Shown here in pieces: positions 42,925-51,369 of a DNA stretch of 64,000 bases (position 1 is its first letter; the number at the start of each line of letters is the position of its first letter). The DNA is from Bifidobacterium callitrichidarum (GTDB taxonomy: Bacteria; Actinomycetota; Actinomycetes; Actinomycetales; Bifidobacteriaceae): positions 115,738-179,737 of the forward strand of contig NZ_QFFM01000002.1 of NCBI RefSeq assembly GCF_003129905.1. The letters are read 5' to 3'. The position numbers were made by a program, and so were the translations under genes. The notes beneath the pieces were generated by a model that was not told the origin of the DNA, ran no database searches, and was given only the letters and a program-made list of their open reading frames with translations.

Positions 42925-43693
42925 GGCGTACGCCTCCTTCGTCGAGTTCCGTGACCATGCCGTCCTGGATGTGCAGTCGGCGTGGGAAGCGTGCGGCGAT
43001 GTTCGGGTCGTGGGTGACGACCACGAGGCTCGCGCCCTGGTCCGCCGCCCTGAGCAGCAGTTCGATGATGGCGTGGCCGGTGTCCGTGTCGAGTGCGCCG
43101 GTCGGTTCGTCGGCGAAGATGATGTCCGGTTGTTTGGCGAGCGCGCGGGCGATGGCCACGCGCTGTTGTTCGCCGCCGGACAGTTGCGAGGGCCGGTGAT
43201 GCAAGCGTTCGCCGAGCCCGACCTGTTCGAGTGCTTCGGCGGCCCGTTCGCGGCGTTCCCTGCGCGGCAAATCGGTGTATTGCAGGCCGGTCATCACGTT
43301 CTCCAGGGCGGAGACGGTGGCGATCAGGTGGAACTGCTGGAATACGAATCCGATGCGTTCGGCCCTGAGTTCGCTGCGGCGTCTCTCCCCCATCGCGGCC
43401 ACGTTTTCGCCGTCGTAGCGGAGTGTGCCGGAGGTGGGCATGTCCAGTGTGCCGAGCAGGGAGAGCAGCGTGGATTTGCCCGAGCCGGACGGGCCCACGA
43501 TGGCGATGCGCTCGCCGTGGCCGATGTTCAGGGTCGTGGGATGCAGGATCTCCAGCGGGCTGCCGTCCTTGCCGGTGAACGCCTTGGTGACGTGGTCCAG
43601 GGTGAGGAGGGCGTTGCCTTCCGGCTCCTCTTGCCGGGAGTCGCCGGTGCCGGTGGAGGCTGCGGGGAGTTTGGTAATCGGCGTTGCGCTCAC
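42917..43693 (-). CDS. MacB/LolD-type ABC ATPase
   Basis: The 258-residue ATPase has Walker A GPSGSGKST, Q-loop FVFQQFHL, signature LSGGEQQRVAIARAL, Walker B IIFADEPTGALD and H-loop VVVTHDP. A 30-residue flexible N-terminus precedes the domain. The start is GTG 43693, overlapping the stop of the membrane-fusion gene (GTGA). The permease follows with an 8-bp overlap. Confidence 0.92.
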   Translation of the reverse strand: MSATPITKLPAASTGTGDSRQEEPEGNALLTLDHVTKAFTGKDGSPLEILHPTTLNIGHGERIAIVGPSGSGKSTLLSLLGTLDMPTSGTLRYDGENVAAMGERRRSELRAERIGFVFQQFHLIATVSALENVMTGLQYTDLPRRERRERAAEALEQVGLGERLHHRPSQLSGGEQQRVAIARALAKQPDIIFADEPTGALDTDTGHAIIELLLRAADQGASLVVVTHDPNIAARFPRRLHIQDGMVTELDEGGVRHA

Positions 43694-44808
43694 GAGACCA
43701 CCACCTTGTCGCCGACCTTGAGCCCGTCGGATTTGGTGACCTGCGCTTGGGCGCCCGCCACCAGGCCGATCTCGACCTTGATGCGTTCGAGTTTGTCCCC
43801 GCGGATTGCCTCGACCGCGTATGAGTCGCCGGTGCCGGCGATCAGCGCGGTGACCGGCACGATGAGCGTCTCCTCGTTGGCGGCGTTCGCGTTCGGCACG
43901 ATGATCTGGATGGTCGTGGGCCCGAACTGCGCCACCTTGGTCTGGTCCGGGAAGTCGATGCGGGCGGAGGGCGAGGTGGTCTGTCCGTCCTTGCCCGTGG
44001 GCTGACCACCCTGGTCGACGGCGGTGAGCGTGGTGTCGATCGCGGTGTTGTCCGGCAGGATCACCTGTGCCTTGTCGCCGGCCTTGAACGTGGCGGCCTG
44101 GGCGGAGGTGATCGTGGACTGCGCGTGCAGGGTCACGCCCGTGTAGCTGGCGGGGCTCACGTTGGTCTCGCCGAGTTTGGCGGACACGGTCTTGATGCGG
44201 ATGGGTGCGGCGGGTGCCACGGCCACGGCGGAGGGTTGGAAGACGCCGTTCGCTGCGTCGCCCGTAAGGCCGAGCGAGTACAGCTGCCATTGGCGGATGG
44301 CTTCCTTGGTGTAGGCATCGAAATGGTTGTCCGGCAGGCCCCAGAAGTAGCCGAGTTCGGCCAGGTTCTGTTCGAGTTGGGCCACGTCCGGCCCGTCCGT
44401 GACGCCGGTGTCTAGGGTGCGCCAGAACGGGCGCTCGCCGTGGAAGAGCACGACGGGCACGCCGTCCATCTCGTACACCTGTTCGCCGGTGCCGATCTGT
44501 TTGCCGGCCACCGGCAGTTGGGTGATGATGCCGGTTGCGGCGGCGAAGTCGGAGGCGTCGTCGTATTGCAGGGTGGCGCCAAGCCGGGTTTCGGCGTTGA
44601 GCACGCCTTTGGTGACCGGTTGGGCGCGCAGGGTGGTCACGTCGATCTTCTGCGTGGATTGTTGGCCGGCGGAGATCATGTGGCCGATGAGCGTCCATGG
44701 TTTCATGACTGTGCAGGTGACGGCCAGGCCGATCACGGCGACGAGGGCGATGACGATGGCGGCGATCCTGCGTCGTTTGGAGAACCGTCGGGCTTCCGTT
44801 CGCGTCAT
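43690..44808 (-). CDS. Membrane-fusion-type protein with peptidoglycan-binding domain
   Basis: A 372-residue secreted, membrane-anchored protein. The N-terminal helix is at about 14-34. A PG_binding_1-like module follows (about 130-165: DVAQLEQNLAELGYFWG to TKEAIRQWQ). The C-terminal half has barrel-sandwich and beta-barrel segments typical of MFP/RND adaptors (SAQAATFKAGDKAQVIL, GLKVGDKVVV). Gram-positive MacA-like adaptors often carry this insertion to bind the wall. AGGAG precedes ATG 44808. It is coupled to the ATPase gene. Confidence 0.87.
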   Translation of the reverse strand: MTRTEARRFSKRRRIAAIVIALVAVIGLAVTCTVMKPWTLIGHMISAGQQSTQKIDVTTLRAQPVTKGVLNAETRLGATLQYDDASDFAAATGIITQLPVAGKQIGTGEQVYEMDGVPVVLFHGERPFWRTLDTGVTDGPDVAQLEQNLAELGYFWGLPDNHFDAYTKEAIRQWQLYSLGLTGDAANGVFQPSAVAVAPAAPIRIKTVSAKLGETNVSPASYTGVTLHAQSTITSAQAATFKAGDKAQVILPDNTAIDTTLTAVDQGGQPTGKDGQTTSPSARIDFPDQTKVAQFGPTTIQIIVPNANAANEETLIVPVTALIAGTGDSYAVEAIRGDKLERIKVEIGLVAGAQAQVTKSDGLKVGDKVVVS

Positions 44809-44834
44809 GGTGTTTGCTCCTATTAGTGTGCCGG

Positions 44835-45674
44835 TCAGTGTGCCGGCTGCTGGACGGCGAAGGTGTCGTAGGGGTAGTCGCCTTCCCAGCCGATGATCAC
44901 AGGCACGTCGTCGACCGGGCATTCCTGGAAGAAATGGCGCACGTCCTCTTCGGGCACGGTGTTCGGGATCACGATGGTCAGCGGATGTTCGCCGCTCGGA
45001 TCAGCGATCCAGTCGAAGCCCTTGGCGCGGGCGTCCTGCGCGTATTTCAGCACGGCGGCCTTGTCCTCGTCTGAGGCGTTGGCGTCCCTCGGCTCCGTGC
45101 TGAACGTGGCTTGGGCGAAGTCGGGATTCTGCGCCTCGCAGGCCGCGTAATCGGCCTGTCTGGAGGCGTACGGCGTGCCGGCCATGTCGGCCGAGGTCCG
45201 GAAGATCACGTAGTTCCAGTTCTCGTCGGTGATGGAGTTGCCGACGCTGCCGGACAGCACCACGTTGGGGTAGAGTCCTTCCGGCGTCGCATGCGAGTAC
45301 TCCTTCGTGCCGTCGTCATGGATGGTGACCTGTGATTGCGCCGGGTTGCCGGCCGCGTCGAGCTCCACGACGCCCACCTGGTCGTTGTCCCAGTCGACCG
45401 ACCGTGCGTCGAAACCCTTGCCGGCCAGGCAGGCGACGAACCGTTTGACGGTCTTGCTCGGTTCGACCGGCCCGCCCTTCCCTGAACCCGTAGCGGCTGT
45501 ACTGGATGTGCCGGTATCGTCCGCTTCCGCCGTATCGGTCCCACCGCCCACAGTGAACGGCGACGAGCAGGCGGCCAATGCAGTCAGGCACAGCACGGAC
45601 GTGGCAGCAACGGCCACGGCCTGTGCAAGCCTGTCGTGCTTGTTCCGCACTTCGATATCGTGATGCGTTCCCAT
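44835..45674 (-). CDS. Lipoprotein of a three-member paralogous set (1)
   Basis: A 279-residue predicted lipoprotein with lipobox LTALAACS (Cys about 38). An acidic Thr/Ser-rich linker follows, then a conserved domain: VKRFVACLAGKGFDA, YASRQADYAACEAQNPDFAQ, AKGFDWIADPSGEHP, and a closing RHFFQECPV motif. Four or more cysteines besides the lipid-modified one may form disulfides. The same blocks occur in the lipoproteins at 45776 and 46799. It sits directly upstream of the exporter genes. The family is unknown to me; a substrate-capture or sensing role is inference. Confidence 0.75.
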   Translation of the reverse strand: MGTHHDIEVRNKHDRLAQAVAVAATSVLCLTALAACSSPFTVGGGTDTAEADDTGTSSTAATGSGKGGPVEPSKTVKRFVACLAGKGFDARSVDWDNDQVGVVELDAAGNPAQSQVTIHDDGTKEYSHATPEGLYPNVVLSGSVGNSITDENWNYVIFRTSADMAGTPYASRQADYAACEAQNPDFAQATFSTEPRDANASDEDKAAVLKYAQDARAKGFDWIADPSGEHPLTIVIPNTVPEEDVRHFFQECPVDDVPVIIGWEGDYPYDTFAVQQPAH

Positions 45675-45775
45675 GATGATTCCCCCATATCTCATTCCTC
45701 GCTCCGGTTCATCGGCGGACCGGAGGACGGCTCGGCATGGAACCGTCCCATACCTCGTTGTCGGGCGGTGTGTGG

Positions 45776-46639
45776 TCAGGATGCCACGCCCATGGCCTCG
45801 TCCATCACCTTGGTGTAGTCGTAGCCGAAATCCTCGGCCGTACCGTCGAATCCGAAGGTGATGCGCGCGTCGCCGACCGGGCATTCCTTGAAGAAGCGGC
45901 GCAGTTCGTCCTCCCCCACGGTTTTGGGGATGAGGATGGTGGTTGGCTCGTCGCCGGCCGGGTCGGCCACCCAGCTGAAGCCTTTGCTGCGCGCCTTCTT
46001 GGCATAATCGAGCGCGGCCTGCTTGTCCGCATCGGAATAGGAAGGCGTCTGGTTCAGATCCTGGGCGGGCTGGGCGAAGTTCGGGTTCTCGGCCTCGCAA
46101 TCCGCATAGTCCTGGCGTTTCGACTCGTACGGGCTGCCGGCGAGTGCGGTGGAATCCTTGAACGCCACCCATACCGTGCCGTAGTCGATGGAGGTGAACA
46201 TGGCGTTGGCGTACATCTGTTGGGTGGTGGAGTCGGTGCTCACGCTCATGCCGTCATTGCCGGATTCGACCGGCTGTCCGTTTGCGTCGAGCATGCGCAG
46301 CATGACCATGTTCTTGGTGGTCGGCGTTGTCATCTTGCCGTTCTGGTCGGGCACTCCGGGGGCGGCCGCGGCCTGTGCCTCGAAGCCCTTGCCGGTCAGG
46401 CAGGAGACGAATTTCTTGGCGTTGACGTCGGTCGTGAGGTTGTCGGTGGTATTGGAGCCGGAACCTGTTGTCGTACCGGAATCGCCCGTATCGGTCGCCT
46501 GGTTGGTGAACGGCATGGAGCAGCCGGCGAGCGCCGTGAGGCACAGGCCCGAGGCAATGACGGCCGCCAGCGTGCGGCGGCGGGATGGCCGCTTGACGGT
46601 GTGGCGGCGGTCAGGGTCAAGGTCGAAGTCGATGGTCAT
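45776..46639 (-). CDS. Lipoprotein of a three-member paralogous set (2)
   Basis: A 287-residue lipoprotein with lipobox LTALAGCS. Domain blocks are AKKFVSCLTGKGFEA, YESKRQDYADCEAENPNFAQ, SKGFSWVADPAGDEP and RRFFKECPVGDARITFGF. The tandem CTTAC operator at 46725-46742 lies upstream, so transcription of this lipoprotein, the next one and the exporter may begin here. AAAGGAAC precedes ATG 46639. Confidence 0.75.
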   Translation of the reverse strand: MTIDFDLDPDRRHTVKRPSRRRTLAAVIASGLCLTALAGCSMPFTNQATDTGDSGTTTGSGSNTTDNLTTDVNAKKFVSCLTGKGFEAQAAAAPGVPDQNGKMTTPTTKNMVMLRMLDANGQPVESGNDGMSVSTDSTTQQMYANAMFTSIDYGTVWVAFKDSTALAGSPYESKRQDYADCEAENPNFAQPAQDLNQTPSYSDADKQAALDYAKKARSKGFSWVADPAGDEPTTILIPKTVGEDELRRFFKECPVGDARITFGFDGTAEDFGYDYTKVMDEAMGVAS

Positions 46640-46724
46640 GACGGTTCCTTTCGTGTGGACGGTCCGTGTGCGGTTGATGGTTCCATCCAACCCTGCCCGC
46701 GGTGGCGGGTCGGTGAGGAATCGT

Positions 46725-46742
46725 CTTACTTTCGCCTTACCT
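46725..46742 (-). promoter_or_regulatory. Tandem CTTAC repeat, OmpR-type operator (copy 2)
   Basis: CTTACTTTCGCCTTACCT on the plus strand holds two CTTAC half-sites 11 bp apart, the spacing of tandem OmpR-family binding sites. The same element and its flank recur at 47843-47860, upstream of the first lipoprotein and of the TCS3 genes. Confidence 0.65.
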
Positions 46743-46765
46743 AAGACTTGAATTGTTGAGCGGCA

Positions 46766-46785
46766 GCTCCCCTGACAAGGGGAGC
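46766..46785. repeat. GCTCCCCT/AGGGGAGC hairpin repeat
   Basis: Eight-base perfect arms with a GACA loop. Close copies occur at 60820-60840 and at 60932-60951 (inside the MITE). It is a dispersed repeat that probably acts as a terminator after the lipoprotein gene at 46799-47698. Confidence 0.6.
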
Positions 46786-46798
46786 CGAGACAGCGGCG

Positions 46799-47698
46799 CT
46801 ACCGTTCGTCGAGGAGACGGTTGTAGGCGGTGCATTCGCCGGTGCAGAAGGTGCCGAACGGGATGCCGTCGTGGCTGGGCCACTTGTCACCGGAGTAGGT
46901 GTCGTAGAAGCGTCGCAGTTCCTCGTAGGACACGTCGGATGGGATCTCGACCGACGTGGCTTCGCCGGGCGCGGGATCGGCCATCCAGTCGAATCCATCC
47001 TTGCGGGCCTGCCGGGCGAAGTCGATGAGGGCCTGTTGCGCGTCGGCATCCGATCCGGCCGCGGATGCGCCGCCGCCCGAAGCATTGTTCGCCGAATAGT
47101 TGGGTTGCGCGAAATCAGGGTTCTCCTGCTCGCATGCGGCGTAATCGGCCTGCTTGTCCGCGTAGATGGAGCCGGCGAGCGCCTTGGAGTTTTTGAATCC
47201 CACCCATGCGCCTTCGTCGGCGGAGACGATGCCATACATGATGTCCGGGTAGAGCGGGTCGGAGTCCCCGCTGATCTCCACGCCTGGTCCGAGGATGATC
47301 GGGTTGCCGTCCGCTCCGAGGCGGCGTACCACCACGGTGGTCTGCGGTGCCGTTTCGGCGGTCGATCCGATGGGCAGCAGCGCGTAGCTTGGCGTGACTT
47401 TGGCGTCGAATCCCTTTCCGACCAGGCAGGCGGTGAACCGTTTGGCGATCGTCTCCAGTTCGGCCGTGCTCAGGTTGGCCGCCGGCCCTGCGGTGGAGTC
47501 GTCCGTATCATCGGACGTATCGGTCGTCGTTTCGGCGATGGCTCCGCCGGCTGGCTTGCCGTGCGTATCTTCATCGGCGGTCGTGCCCGGCGACGAGCAG
47601 GCGGCCAAGCCGATCAGGCACGCCACGGCCAGTACGGCGGCGCAGCATTCCCGGATTCCGGCCGTCCCGGCAGGGACGTGATCACGATGTCGGTTCAT
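46799..47698 (-). CDS. Lipoprotein of a three-member paralogous set (3)
   Basis: A 299-residue lipoprotein with lipobox LIGLAACS, followed by a long acidic Thr/Asp-rich linker (about 35-75). The conserved blocks are AKRFTACLVGKGFDA, YADKQADYAACEQENPDFAQ and KDGFDWMADPAPGEA, and the C-terminus has FGTFCTGECTAYN in place of the ECPV motif. It is the most upstream of the three and lies divergent from TCS3, with a tandem CTTAC site between. Confidence 0.75.
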   Translation of the reverse strand: MNRHRDHVPAGTAGIRECCAAVLAVACLIGLAACSSPGTTADEDTHGKPAGGAIAETTTDTSDDTDDSTAGPAANLSTAELETIAKRFTACLVGKGFDAKVTPSYALLPIGSTAETAPQTTVVVRRLGADGNPIILGPGVEISGDSDPLYPDIMYGIVSADEGAWVGFKNSKALAGSIYADKQADYAACEQENPDFAQPNYSANNASGGGASAAGSDADAQQALIDFARQARKDGFDWMADPAPGEATSVEIPSDVSYEELRRFYDTYSGDKWPSHDGIPFGTFCTGECTAYNRLLDER

Positions 47699-47842
47699 CT
47701 TCGCTTCCCTCTCTTCCGTGTCTTTCCCGAGGCGCCGATGCCGCGGGCCCGCGCGAGAAACGTTGCGGCTTCCGTACTTCGCGGGTTTTCAGGGATGATT
47801 CCATTCAATCCCACGCCTGGTGGCGGCAGGGTGATGGACATG

Positions 47843-47860
47843 CTTACCTTCGCCTTACCT
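47843..47860. promoter_or_regulatory. Tandem CTTAC repeat, OmpR-type operator (copy 1)
   Basis: CTTACCTTCGCCTTACCT lies between the divergent lipoprotein (start 47698) and response-regulator (start 47917) genes. It differs at one base from the copy at 46725-46742. The sequence towards the lipoprotein gene is also conserved between the two copies, including TTGAAT or TTGGAT in a -10-like position. TCS3 autoregulation is inferred. Confidence 0.65.
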
Positions 47861-47916
47861 TGGAGACGCCACTATGGGCGGATAATGGGTATGACCGGCA
47901 TCGGGAGGGGAACGGC

Positions 47917-48588
47917 ATGAGGATTCTCATCGTGGAGGACGACCGCGAACTGGCGGCCGCATTGGACGACGCGCTGCGGTACGAGGGATACGCCACATCG
48001 TTGGCGGCCACCGGCGTGGAGGCGCTGCGCATCCTGGCCGAACAGAACGTGGACATTGTCCTTCTGGACCGTGACCTGCCGGTGCTGTCCGGGGACGCGG
48101 TAATGGCCACGATCGCCGCGAACCACATCCCCGTGGCGGTGATCATGCTCACGGCCGCCGCCGAGGTGAGCGACCGAGTCAGCGGCCTCGATCTCGGCGC
48201 CGACGACTATCTGACCAAACCGTTCGCCTATCCGGAGCTCCTGGCCCGCATCCGCGCCCTGCAGCGCCGTGCCGGCAAGGGGCAGGCCACGGCGGCGGTG
48301 CTCGCGCACGGCGATCTGACGCTCGACACCACGCGCCGCCTCGTGTTCCGCGACCACGGACAAACGCTCGTCAAGCTCACACCCAAGGAATACGGCGTGC
48401 TGCTCGAACTCATGCGCGCGGACGGCGGGTACGTGACCGTCGCCGAACTGTACGAGACCGTCTGGGATGAGGCGGCCGCCGCGGAACCGGCCGACGTGAT
48501 CAAGACCACCGTCTACTCGCTGCGCCGCAAGCTGGGCGACCGCGACGCCATCGAATCCACGCGCGGGGAAGGATACCGACTCGCATGA
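47917..48588 (+). CDS. OmpR-family response regulator (TCS3)
   Basis: A 223-residue response regulator. The receiver has Asp8-Asp9 (VEDDREL), phospho-acceptor Asp in IVLLDRDLPVLSG (about residue 51), Thr in MLTAAAE and Lys in LTKPF. The winged-helix DNA-binding domain (about 130-223) ends VYSLRRKLGDRDAIESTRGEGYRLA, in part. GGGAGGGG precedes the ATG. Its stop overlaps the kinase ATG (ATGA). It probably binds the tandem CTTAC sites on the divergent lipoprotein and exporter promoters. Confidence 0.93.
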   Translation: MRILIVEDDRELAAALDDALRYEGYATSLAATGVEALRILAEQNVDIVLLDRDLPVLSGDAVMATIAANHIPVAVIMLTAAAEVSDRVSGLDLGADDYLTKPFAYPELLARIRALQRRAGKGQATAAVLAHGDLTLDTTRRLVFRDHGQTLVKLTPKEYGVLLELMRADGGYVTVAELYETVWDEAAAAEPADVIKTTVYSLRRKLGDRDAIESTRGEGYRLA

Positions 48589-50117
48589 AGCATCCTCCGT
48601 TCCCGGCTTCCCTTGCCGCCGGTCATAGGCACGTATTCAAATCCGTGCGGAATCATCTTGCCGTCATCGCCGGCAGACTCATGCCGAAATCGTTCCGCGC
48701 GAAGATCACGCTGGCCATCGCGCTCATCATCATCGTGATGATGACGGCGCTCATCGTCACGCAGAACATCGTCGTGGCGCGCACCACCGCCGAGGCGAAC
48801 CAGACGATGACCATGTGCGCGAACGAGGACGGCACGATCTCCGTGGCCACAGGCTCGGACACCGAGGACGGGCCCGCCGCCGATGGCACCGGGGATTACC
48901 CGGTGGTGTGCTATACGGGTTCGAAACGCAACCTCGACGGCATGGAATTCTACGTGCCCTACACCTCCCAGGAATGGGACGCGGCGAAGGACAAGACCAA
49001 GAACGGTCCGTGGATCCTCGACGAATACAACGGCGTGATGATCAACACGGCGAACGCCGTCACCAACACGCTGACCACCACGATGCGCACGGTCTCGATC
49101 ATCGCGCTCGCCGTGTTCGGCGTGTTCGCGGTGGTGGCGGCATGGCTCATCGGCACGATGCTCTCCCGGCGCGTGACCGCCGTGGACCGTCAGGTGGCCG
49201 CATTGCAGCCGAACGACCTGACCGCCCGGCTCGACGTGAAACCCGGCCACGATGACATCGACCGGCTGGTCGACTCGATCAACGGCATGCTCGACCGCGT
49301 GGAGGCGGCTTCGGAGGCGGAACGCCGGTTCGTCTCGAACGCCTCGCACGAGCTGCGCACGCCGATCGCTGCCGTCGAAACGAACCTGGACGCGCCCCTC
49401 GCGCAGGGACGGTTCCCGGCCGACGTGGAGCCGTCCGTGCGTCGCGCGCTCGCCGCGAACCGTCGTGGCGCACAGCTCGTGCAGGCGCTGCTGACGCTCT
49501 CTCGCATCCAAAGCGGTACCATCGGCGGGCCCCAGACGGCGAACGATGGCGCTGCACCGAGCGACGGCGCGGGCAGCACCACACAGAGCAACCCGCTGCC
49601 ACGAACCGCGACGGGCGCCACAGTCGGCTCGGACGCAGCTAGAGCAACGGATCTGACCGCCTGCGTGAATGACATGATTGACGACGTCGCGGACGACGCG
49701 GCTATGCATGACATCACCGTACACGCCGACAATCTGCCGGCCGTGCGCGTGGCTGTGGATCATGCGTTGCTGGAGCTGGCCGTAGGCAATCTCGTCCGCA
49801 ACGCCGTCGTGCACAATGTAAATGGCGGGTCGATCGACGTTGCGATTGTGCAGAACGGTGACGATGCGGAGAGTAAGGCCGGTGACGGCTGCGTGACGCT
49901 GACCGTCACGAACGGCACCGACGAGATGCTGCCCGGCGATCTCAATGAACTGACCCAACCGTTCCATCGCGGCGAGCATTCGCGCATCAGCGCCGCGCCC
50001 GGCGTGGGACTGGGCCTGTCAATCGTGGACGCCGCATGCCACGCGATGGGCACGACGCTGACGTTGTCGCAGCCCGATTCCGACACGTTCCGTGCGACGA
50101 TCCGTTTTCCTCGCTAA
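48585..50117 (+). CDS. HAMP-type sensor histidine kinase (TCS3)
   Basis: A 510-residue kinase with a span at about 38-60, an extracytoplasmic sensor region (about 61-160) and a second span at about 165-187. A HAMP domain follows, then the H-box NASHELRTPIAAVE. The ATPase domain has the N-box GNLVRNAVVHN and the G-box GVGLGLSIVDAACHAMG. A low-complexity Gly/Thr/Ala linker (about 310-345) sits between them. The gene is coupled to its response regulator. The signal is unknown, but the lipoprotein/exporter partner operon suggests envelope stress. Confidence 0.92.
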   Translation: MKHPPFPASLAAGHRHVFKSVRNHLAVIAGRLMPKSFRAKITLAIALIIIVMMTALIVTQNIVVARTTAEANQTMTMCANEDGTISVATGSDTEDGPAADGTGDYPVVCYTGSKRNLDGMEFYVPYTSQEWDAAKDKTKNGPWILDEYNGVMINTANAVTNTLTTTMRTVSIIALAVFGVFAVVAAWLIGTMLSRRVTAVDRQVAALQPNDLTARLDVKPGHDDIDRLVDSINGMLDRVEAASEAERRFVSNASHELRTPIAAVETNLDAPLAQGRFPADVEPSVRRALAANRRGAQLVQALLTLSRIQSGTIGGPQTANDGAAPSDGAGSTTQSNPLPRTATGATVGSDAARATDLTACVNDMIDDVADDAAMHDITVHADNLPAVRVAVDHALLELAVGNLVRNAVVHNVNGGSIDVAIVQNGDDAESKAGDGCVTLTVTNGTDEMLPGDLNELTQPFHRGEHSRISAAPGVGLGLSIVDAACHAMGTTLTLSQPDSDTFRATIRFPR

Positions 50118-50154
50118 CATCACCTAGCTCGCCATAAGGAGAGCCACGACATAA

Positions 50155-50976
50155 TCATCGCGCGTATTCCTCAAGCGTGATGCCATGATCGTGGATGTCC
50201 TTGGCGACGTCGGCGCCGACGTACCGGTAATGCCACGGTTCGTACTGGTTGCCGGTCACATCGGTTTTGCCATCCGGATAGCGCAGGATGAACCCGTACT
50301 GCCAGGCATTCGCGGCAAGCCAGTCGTACACCTGCTGGTTGGCTTCCGCATCCGCCGCACCGACGGCATTCAGGTCAACGGCGAGCCCTATCTCGTGTTC
50401 GCTGGTGCCGGGGATGGCGACCAGCCTGCCCGCCTCCCGTTCGGCATCCTTGGCGCTCATGCCCTGGTTCTCGTACAGGAAGATCCTGTCGCTCATGATC
50501 TGCCGCTGCTCGTCCTGCGTGCGGTATCCGGCCGTTACTTCCGGGTCGAGACCATCGGCGCGCATCGTGTCGAACATGCGTTGCAATTCCGGGTATATGC
50601 GCGAGTCGACCTGCTGGCCGTTGGCAAGCTGCGTGAGCTCGGGCGCAGGATAGTCGTCGGGGATGCGATGCCAACGGTTGACGACAATCGTATTCCACGA
50701 TTGTGCGGAATATCTGGCTTCGGGGATGCCTGGCGCGAACGGGCCCCAATGGGCGATGCGTCCGAGACCGAACAGTGCGCCGGTGATGATCGCCGCGGCC
50801 GCGACCGTCGCGATGATCAGTTTCGCCACGGCTTTGGCCGCGCGCTCATAGCGGTATTGCGCGAAGCTTACCGTCCCCCTGCCCGTGTCCAGACGGCTGT
50901 TGCGGTCACGCATGCTCACGTGCTCCGTGGTGATGGGGTCCGCTGTGATTCGTGCCATGAGCTCATCTCTTCCCAT
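50155..50976 (-). CDS. VanY-like D-alanyl-D-alanine carboxypeptidase (M15B)
   Basis: A 273-residue protein with an N-terminal membrane span (about 50-72), so the domain is outside the cell. Zinc-binding and catalytic motifs of M15B are present: GTSEHEIGLAVDL (the SxHxxGxAxD motif) and EPWHYRYVG (the C-terminal zinc His with Glu). It trims the terminal D-Ala of peptidoglycan stems. ATG 50976 follows AGGGAACC. It is convergent with the TCS3 kinase and may belong to the same envelope theme. Confidence 0.88.
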   Translation of the reverse strand: MGRDELMARITADPITTEHVSMRDRNSRLDTGRGTVSFAQYRYERAAKAVAKLIIATVAAAAIITGALFGLGRIAHWGPFAPGIPEARYSAQSWNTIVVNRWHRIPDDYPAPELTQLANGQQVDSRIYPELQRMFDTMRADGLDPEVTAGYRTQDEQRQIMSDRIFLYENQGMSAKDAEREAGRLVAIPGTSEHEIGLAVDLNAVGAADAEANQQVYDWLAANAWQYGFILRYPDGKTDVTGNQYEPWHYRYVGADVAKDIHDHGITLEEYAR

Positions 50977-51040
50977 ATCGGTTCCCTGCCAGCGGTTTCC
51001 ATCACGACGCGGCGCCAATCACAGCCAATGCGTCATATAA

Positions 51041-51083
51041 AAACCGTTGCGATACCTCTCAAGCGTAGGAATCGCAACGGTTT
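51041..51083 (-). terminator. Strong hairpin with T-tail on the minus strand
   Basis: Thirteen-base perfect arms (AAACCGTTGCGAT / ATCGCAACGGTTT) with a 17-base loop are followed on the minus strand by TTTTTATAT. It lies 65 bp upstream of the VanY start. It could terminate an unseen short minus-strand transcript or act as an attenuator. The 393-bp interval 50977-51369 otherwise holds only the ECF promoter. Confidence 0.6.
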
Positions 51084-51335
51084 CGCACCATCGGCCGGCG
51101 GGATGAACCCGTCCCTGATTCCTGGGGCTGACCGTCCGGAATCAACCCCTAAGGGTTATTCCCGAGCCGATGGTTTCGCCTGTCTTCCGTCAGTGGATTG
51201 TGCCCATGAGCTCGGTCTTATCGGCCGATTCCGGATATCCATACCTTTTGAATCCTCTCGCTGGGAAGAGTCTTTCCGGACGCATTCCCGTGACGAAAAA
51301 GAGCCGGAACACCTAATTCTTTGCAAAATTGGGTA

Positions 51336-51363
51336 TTGCCTTTGCGCCGAATCACCGTTAGAT
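51336..51363 (+). promoter_or_regulatory. Promoter of the ECF operon, possibly leaderless
   Basis: TTGCCT and TTAGAT are separated by 16 bp, and the ATG begins 7 bases after the second hexamer, about where transcription should start. No RBS is visible before the ATG, which fits a leaderless mRNA. Confidence 0.5.
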
Positions 51364-51369
51364 TGACCA

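Noticed and set aside
46766..46785. The GCTCCCCT hairpin considered as an integration site or operator
   Set aside because: Copies lie after genes rather than before them, and one is inside a MITE; terminator-like repeat is simpler.
48513..49979. A 488-residue minus-strand frame opposite the TCS3 kinase
   Set aside because: Antisense shadow of a clear histidine kinase with HAMP, H-box and ATPase motifs.
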